DNA of 64,000 nt from Gigantopelta aegis (Eukaryota > Mollusca > Gastropoda > Neomphalida > Peltospiridae). The stretch spans positions 38,746,169 through 38,810,168 of the forward strand of contig NC_054703.1 of NCBI RefSeq assembly GCF_016097555.1. The letters are read 5' to 3'. Below are positions 59,795 through 64,000 of the stretch, piece after piece. Under the pieces are notes generated by a model. It saw nothing but the letters and a program-made list of their open reading frames with translations, was not told the origin of the DNA and did not search any database. Every line of letters begins with the position of its first letter. Within the stretch, counting starts at the first letter, position 1. Both the position numbers and the translations under genes were made by a program.

Positions 59795-61260
59795 TGAACA
59801 CAATAAGAAACTTCCGCTAACTTTGCATCGTTTGCTGCAAAAATCATGGCCATAGGTTAACAGAAACTGGGAGAAATTTTGACCAAGTGTGGTAGGGGTT
59901 AAAATAAAAAAAAACCCACTTAATAACGGGTATGACCACCTCTTGAATTGACCACTGCAGTGCATCGCAAGCGCATAGAATTGACTAAAGTGTTGATTTC
60001 TGCCTGTGGAATATTGTTCCATTCCCGAATGAGCGCTTGACGAAGTTCATTGACGTTAGCGGGTGGGTTGGGACGACGCCGCAATCGTCTGTCCAGACTA
60101 TCCCAGACATGCTCGATGGGGTTGAGATCAGGACTTTTAGCGGGCCAGTCATCAATGAAATCAATATTATTTGTCCTAAGACAATTTACAGTCTTTCTAG
60201 CTGCATGAGAGGTGGCATTATCATGCTGAAAAATCGAAATGTTGGCGTTGCTATGGAACAGAGTAATGACGTGATGAGCGAGAATGTCATCGCGGTAACG
60301 TTGAGCATATAAATTGCCATCAATGACGACTAGTCGTGAACGATAACCATGGACAATGGCTGCCCAGACCATGACAGAACCCCCACCCCCGAAACGATCT
60401 CGTTCAAGAACACAACAGTCAGCATAGCGTTCATTTCTCCTACGGTAGACGCGCACCCTGCCATCACCACGTTGTAAAGAAAATCTGGATTCATCCGAAA
60501 AAAGAAAGGTATTCCAGCGTCGCCGTATCCAACGAGTGTATACACCCTCCCAATTAAGACGATTTAGACGATGACGTTGCGTTAAAACGCATCCGACGTA
60601 AGGACGTCGTGCATGTAAACCATTCTCCCGCAGGTGATTACGAACAGTTTGCCCACTGATTCGATTATTATGAAGCCCAGGTGTGTTAGCATAAGTAGCA
60701 GTGGCAGTTTGGAATCGATTGCGCAAATGCGTGTTCATGATATCGCGGTCTTGACCACGCATTGTAACACGCGGACGTCCACGACGTGGCAAGTCGTTGG
60801 TGCTTCCTATCGTTCGAAATCTTACGCGAAGATTTCGTATCGCTCGACTAGAACTCCCAACATGCCTTGCAACGTCTTCTGTCGACATGTCAGCATCAAG
60901 CATGCCAATGGCCCGTTCGCGTAAATTATTGGGTATTCTTGGCATACTAAAATTGCTACAATGTAAAAAACGTTAATCTTTTTTACAAATTTTGAAGCGT
61001 TTTCGTTCACTTGACAACAATGTCAGTAAGAGAAGTAAAACAAATTGACCGAATACTACACGGGACATGTCGAACCATGCATGCACGTGCAAATTGAATT
61101 TCACGTTGTCGACGATTAACAGTGCATAAATAATCGATAACATTCATGAATCCTGATAACACAGCTCAAGACTAATACCTCCTATATAATTGCATTACAC
61201 AATGATTTATTTAACACAACAAATACTATATGTACAAATCGAAAGGTGTTTTTTTGTATA
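59794..61260 (-). mobile_element. second Tc1 family, transposase open, one end unclear
   Basis: The end at 59794 (CTGAACACAATAAGAAACTT) follows TA in a TA run, as expected. The other end should lie near 61260 before TATATATATA, but I cannot match a clean inverted repeat there, so that terminus is diverged or lost. Confidence 0.75.
59920..60945 (-). CDS. Tc1 family transposase (DD35E), intact
   Basis: 341 residues, starting MPRIPNNLRERAIG. Helix-turn-helix with TEDVARHVGSSSRAIRNLRV, linker RRGRPRVT, catalytic D in FLFSDESRF, D in FQHDNATSHAA, E in NPIEHVWD (35 residues between the last two), ending NSRGGHTRY like the other family. The usual DNARPH is changed to DNATSH, and it has one more G in FGGGGSVMVWAA than the first family. 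No internal stop. The two Tc1 families share the overall plan and the C-terminal GGHTRY, so they are related but clearly distinct. Confidence 0.92.
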   Translation of the reverse strand: MPRIPNNLRERAIGMLDADMSTEDVARHVGSSSRAIRNLRVRFRTIGSTNDLPRRGRPRVTMRGQDRDIMNTHLRNRFQTATATYANTPGLHNNRISGQTVRNHLRENGLHARRPYVGCVLTQRHRLNRLNWEGVYTRWIRRRWNTFLFSDESRFSLQRGDGRVRVYRRRNERYADCCVLERDRFGGGGSVMVWAAIVHGYRSRLVVIDGNLYAQRYRDDILAHHVITLFHSNANISIFQHDNATSHAARKTVNCLRTNNIDFIDDWPAKSPDLNPIEHVWDSLDRRLRRRPNPPANVNELRQALIREWNNIPQAEINTLVNSMRLRCTAVVNSRGGHTRY

Positions 61261-61569
61261 TATATATACTTTCTATTTATTTCATCTTTTAAAATTTAAA
61301 CTTAATATTTTGTCCAGAATTATGATAAATTAAAACATACCGACGAGTAAACAGCGTTGTCTCCTTGTTATATCATTGTCATAATATATCTAATTTTGAA
61401 TTTGAATGACGTCAGTATTCCAATGACGTCCCTTTGTATCTCCTTACAATACCAATACACTGAATACATGACATTTTCCTTTTAACAACCCTGTAAAACG
61501 CTTTTTTTTAAACATTACTAATGCAACTGGATGTGTTTGAAGAGAAATTTGTACCTTCTTCAAAATTTG
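61261..61569. other. no gene recognised
   Basis: AT-rich unique-looking DNA. Confidence 0.4.
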
Positions 61570-61950
<381 letters not shown>

Positions 61951-62925
61951 AACCAACCACTACATGTGCAGAGATACTGTCTTACTCGTGCATAACGGTT
62001 TTGTCTTTCAGATCAAATTGATCCAGAAAATAACAAATAAACGCGAATCTAATAACAATGACTTTTAAAAAAAAAAAATTCAACTTGTCTATGCATTGCA
62101 TATTATGACCAGATGGTTTAGAGTGCACAGTCGTTAGAATAGATGTCGTTTTGTGTTGTAGATTCTGACTGAGACAGCTTTACTCATATATTTCTTTGTA
62201 TTCTTGTATTGTAGCATCGAAAATGTCAATAAGTTTCAGTACTTGTTGAGGTGACTACATGTTTTCCTCTTCAATGGAGACTGCCATTTTGGATATCATG
62301 CAATATAAAGCGTTGGTTGGTCATATTGTTCACACAATGTGTCTGATTAGAGAAATGTCGGGAGAAGCTTCAACATTTGTTGGAGGTTGTCCCATCATGT
62401 CCATCGTTATACAAAAACGGTCTACATAGACATACATAATATGTTGTGAAACAAGTCAGAACAGTTTATCCTGAATAAAGATAAGTTATATGAATTTGTT
62501 TATTTCAGTTTAGTATCGTGATCCAATTAAAGAATACACTCATAGAGACAAGCTAAAGCTATAGCATGTCCCACACGGAATGCATTTAGCATGCTGCAGA
62601 ATTTACTACAAGTTATTTAATTCTGAGCTGACTGTTTTGTGAACTGGACACAACAATAGTTTTTTTTTCCGTCAAACAAAATTGAAATTATTTACAAGAA
62701 ACAAAAATTGTAGGAGGATGGGATGGACTATAGCGTGACACACGGTATTGTCTTTTCTTGGATGTTTCGGTGATTTTGTATTTGTGTCCGTGCGTGTGTT
62801 GAGCTAAGCTATTGGATTTGGTAAGTCTTTGTCCTCATACGTCCTGGACCAACGTCAACGTCAGTAGCAAGAAAGGTAACTGATGTGAAGCTGGTTTCTA
62901 AAGACAGTCTGGTTCTGGATTCTAA
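61951..62925. other. 3' flank of GPCR copy 4; no further gene
   Basis: AT-rich. 62840-62925 continues in frame the tail of the receptor beyond its stop codon (ESRTRLSLETSFTSVTF). Confidence 0.6.
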
Positions 62926-63969
62926 TCAGGAATCAACAGAGGCAGCAGGTTGCCATGGAAATCGCGACACTGTTACATTGTCGTTCAGTCTGGAGGAGTT
63001 CCCGCCCCTGCACGTCAGCTTTGTCTTCATGATCTTCCTGTAGTTAGCTGAACTGGCCATCAGGATGTACAGATTCTGTCCAAAATTGATCAGGTATAAA
63101 ATGTAGAACATTGGCCACAGTTTAGTGAGGATCGCTACGGTTTGAAATCCTGATTCATTTACTATCAGGAACCCAAGAATGCACTCTATTATAGCTAATG
63201 GGACCATTGTTACGAAAGCCAAAATGGAGATGAGCATAAGAGGACGAATTGACTTGTCCAGCTTCGACTCAGTGTTGGCAGTGCTGGTCGATGAGGTGAA
63301 TCTCTTTCGGAACGTGGCGCTCCGCTGGATGTGGAATCCAATCACAATGTTGAAGATGAGAATCAAGAGGCAGGGAAGGGTTGAACTGAGAACCAGACGT
63401 ACGAAATAAAAGTAGGTTATATGTTGATTTTTAAAAAAGCATGCTGTTGTTAATCCCTTTACTTTCATTGGGTCAAGCACTAACGGTATCGTCAGCACCC
63501 CTGACAAGGTAGCCAGACACCAGCAGACGATCGTGGCCTTTCTTTTAGTGCACAATCTGTCACGTTTCATTGGGAAAACAACACAGTAGAACCGATCCAC
63601 AGTCAGTCCCACGACCAGCCACGGGGATAGGAGCATAGATGAGTAACTGATGAACATCCATAAACTACAGACATAGTTCGAGATAATATGAAACACGTGA
63701 AAGTATCTCAGCGACTGGAGTATGCCATACGCAATTAAAACAGCACTGTCCGACAGCGCCATAAATCTCAAATACATTGGGTAGGATAGGAAGGAAAACT
63801 TGACGTCTCTCAGTAAAACAAACACCAAGACGTTTCCACCTAGTCCTGCTATGATGGTAATCAAGTTGCTGATCCAGAAGGGAGCGGTTGGTCTTATGAA
63901 GTAAATCCAGCCATTTCCTGCTGTAGCGTTTATTCCTGTGTTTGTACCAGCTGTTCCATTTAGAGCCAT
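62926..63969 (-). CDS. class A (rhodopsin-like) GPCR, copy 4, intact with shortened tail
   Basis: 347 residues. Start MALNGT (63969) was chosen because the frame further upstream runs through the splice acceptor TTTGCAG. N-glycosylation sites NGT and NAT precede TM1 (31-53, GN at 45-46). C101 and C177 would form the conserved disulfide. DRF at 125-127, TM6 with P257, and NFGQNLY at 295-301. It lacks about 17 residues of the N-terminal stretch seen in copies 1 and 3. A TGA after AASVDS ends the protein, although the sequence beyond still encodes the family tail in frame, so the tail was lost by a stop. Orphan receptor; ligand unknown. Confidence 0.88.
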   Translation of the reverse strand: MALNGTAGTNTGINATAGNGWIYFIRPTAPFWISNLITIIAGLGGNVLVFVLLRDVKFSFLSYPMYLRFMALSDSAVLIAYGILQSLRYFHVFHIISNYVCSLWMFISYSSMLLSPWLVVGLTVDRFYCVVFPMKRDRLCTKRKATIVCWCLATLSGVLTIPLVLDPMKVKGLTTACFFKNQHITYFYFVRLVLSSTLPCLLILIFNIVIGFHIQRSATFRKRFTSSTSTANTESKLDKSIRPLMLISILAFVTMVPLAIIECILGFLIVNESGFQTVAILTKLWPMFYILYLINFGQNLYILMASSANYRKIMKTKLTCRGGNSSRLNDNVTVSRFPWQPAASVDS

Positions 63970-63986
63970 AGTGCCTATGTTTCCAC

Positions 63987-64000
63987 CTGCAAACAAATAA
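63987..64000 (-). promoter_or_regulatory. 3' splice site of GPCR copy 4
   Basis: Reads in reverse TTATTTGTTTGCAG, identical in layout to copies 1 and 3. The upstream exon lies beyond the window. Confidence 0.7.

Noticed and set aside
61200-61270. Second terminal inverted repeat of the third Tc1 element
   Set aside because: Only weak similarity (about half of positions) to the clear end at 59794, not enough to define a border.

Overview
This is repeat-rich, gene-poor nuclear DNA of a metazoan, most likely a mollusc (perhaps a gastropod). The basis is a local family of single-coding-exon rhodopsin-class receptors, several interrelated tRNA-headed SINEs of a type I associate with mollusc genomes, Penelope-like and Tc1 elements, and long TA/CT microsatellites. 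The species assignment is inference. There are no operons, prokaryotic genes or CRISPR arrays, and I recognised no LTR, retroviral or Polinton-like element.

Host genes. Four members of one class A GPCR family are present: a broken copy at 692-1956 (+), an intact copy at 18417-19583 (+), a broken copy at 46484-47728 (-), and a copy at 62926-63969 (-) that is intact except for a shortened tail. All have DRF in place of DRY and NFGQN in place of NPxxY. All have a 3' splice site just upstream of the ATG, so the protein lies in one exon after a 5' non-coding exon. The first and third copies sit in an inverted segmental duplication (about 1-2376 against 46190-48430) that includes upstream DNA and a 3' SINE.

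Mobile elements. There are three Tc1 transposons in TA runs: 35030-36524 (broken), 57269-58762 (nearly identical, open transposase) and 59794 to about 61260 (a different family, open transposase). Others are a non-autonomous Tc1-like element (34183-34992), a Tigger/pogo relic (22995-24183), an hAT-like element with an 8-bp target duplication and nested insertions (26848-28646), two TTAA-flanked MITE families, foldback elements, a 5'-truncated Penelope-like element (29512-30800) whose 3' UTR folds as a hammerhead ribozyme, a degenerate LINE (49765-51690), and a LINE 3' end (58963-59406). The tail of that LINE 3' end matches the tail of the SINEs.

Tandem repeats. A 24-bp minisatellite occurs at 3001-4969 and, inverted, at 39111-39493 and 40301-41140, with matching flanks at both ends; this suggests one minisatellite-bearing element present twice. 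Other arrays have units of 16, 41, 54, 62, 103-111 and about 150-170 bp. A cluster of RFX X-box-like palindromes lies at 44877-45612. Most long reading frames outside the receptors, transposases and Penelope element are artefacts of tandem repeats whose period is a multiple of three.
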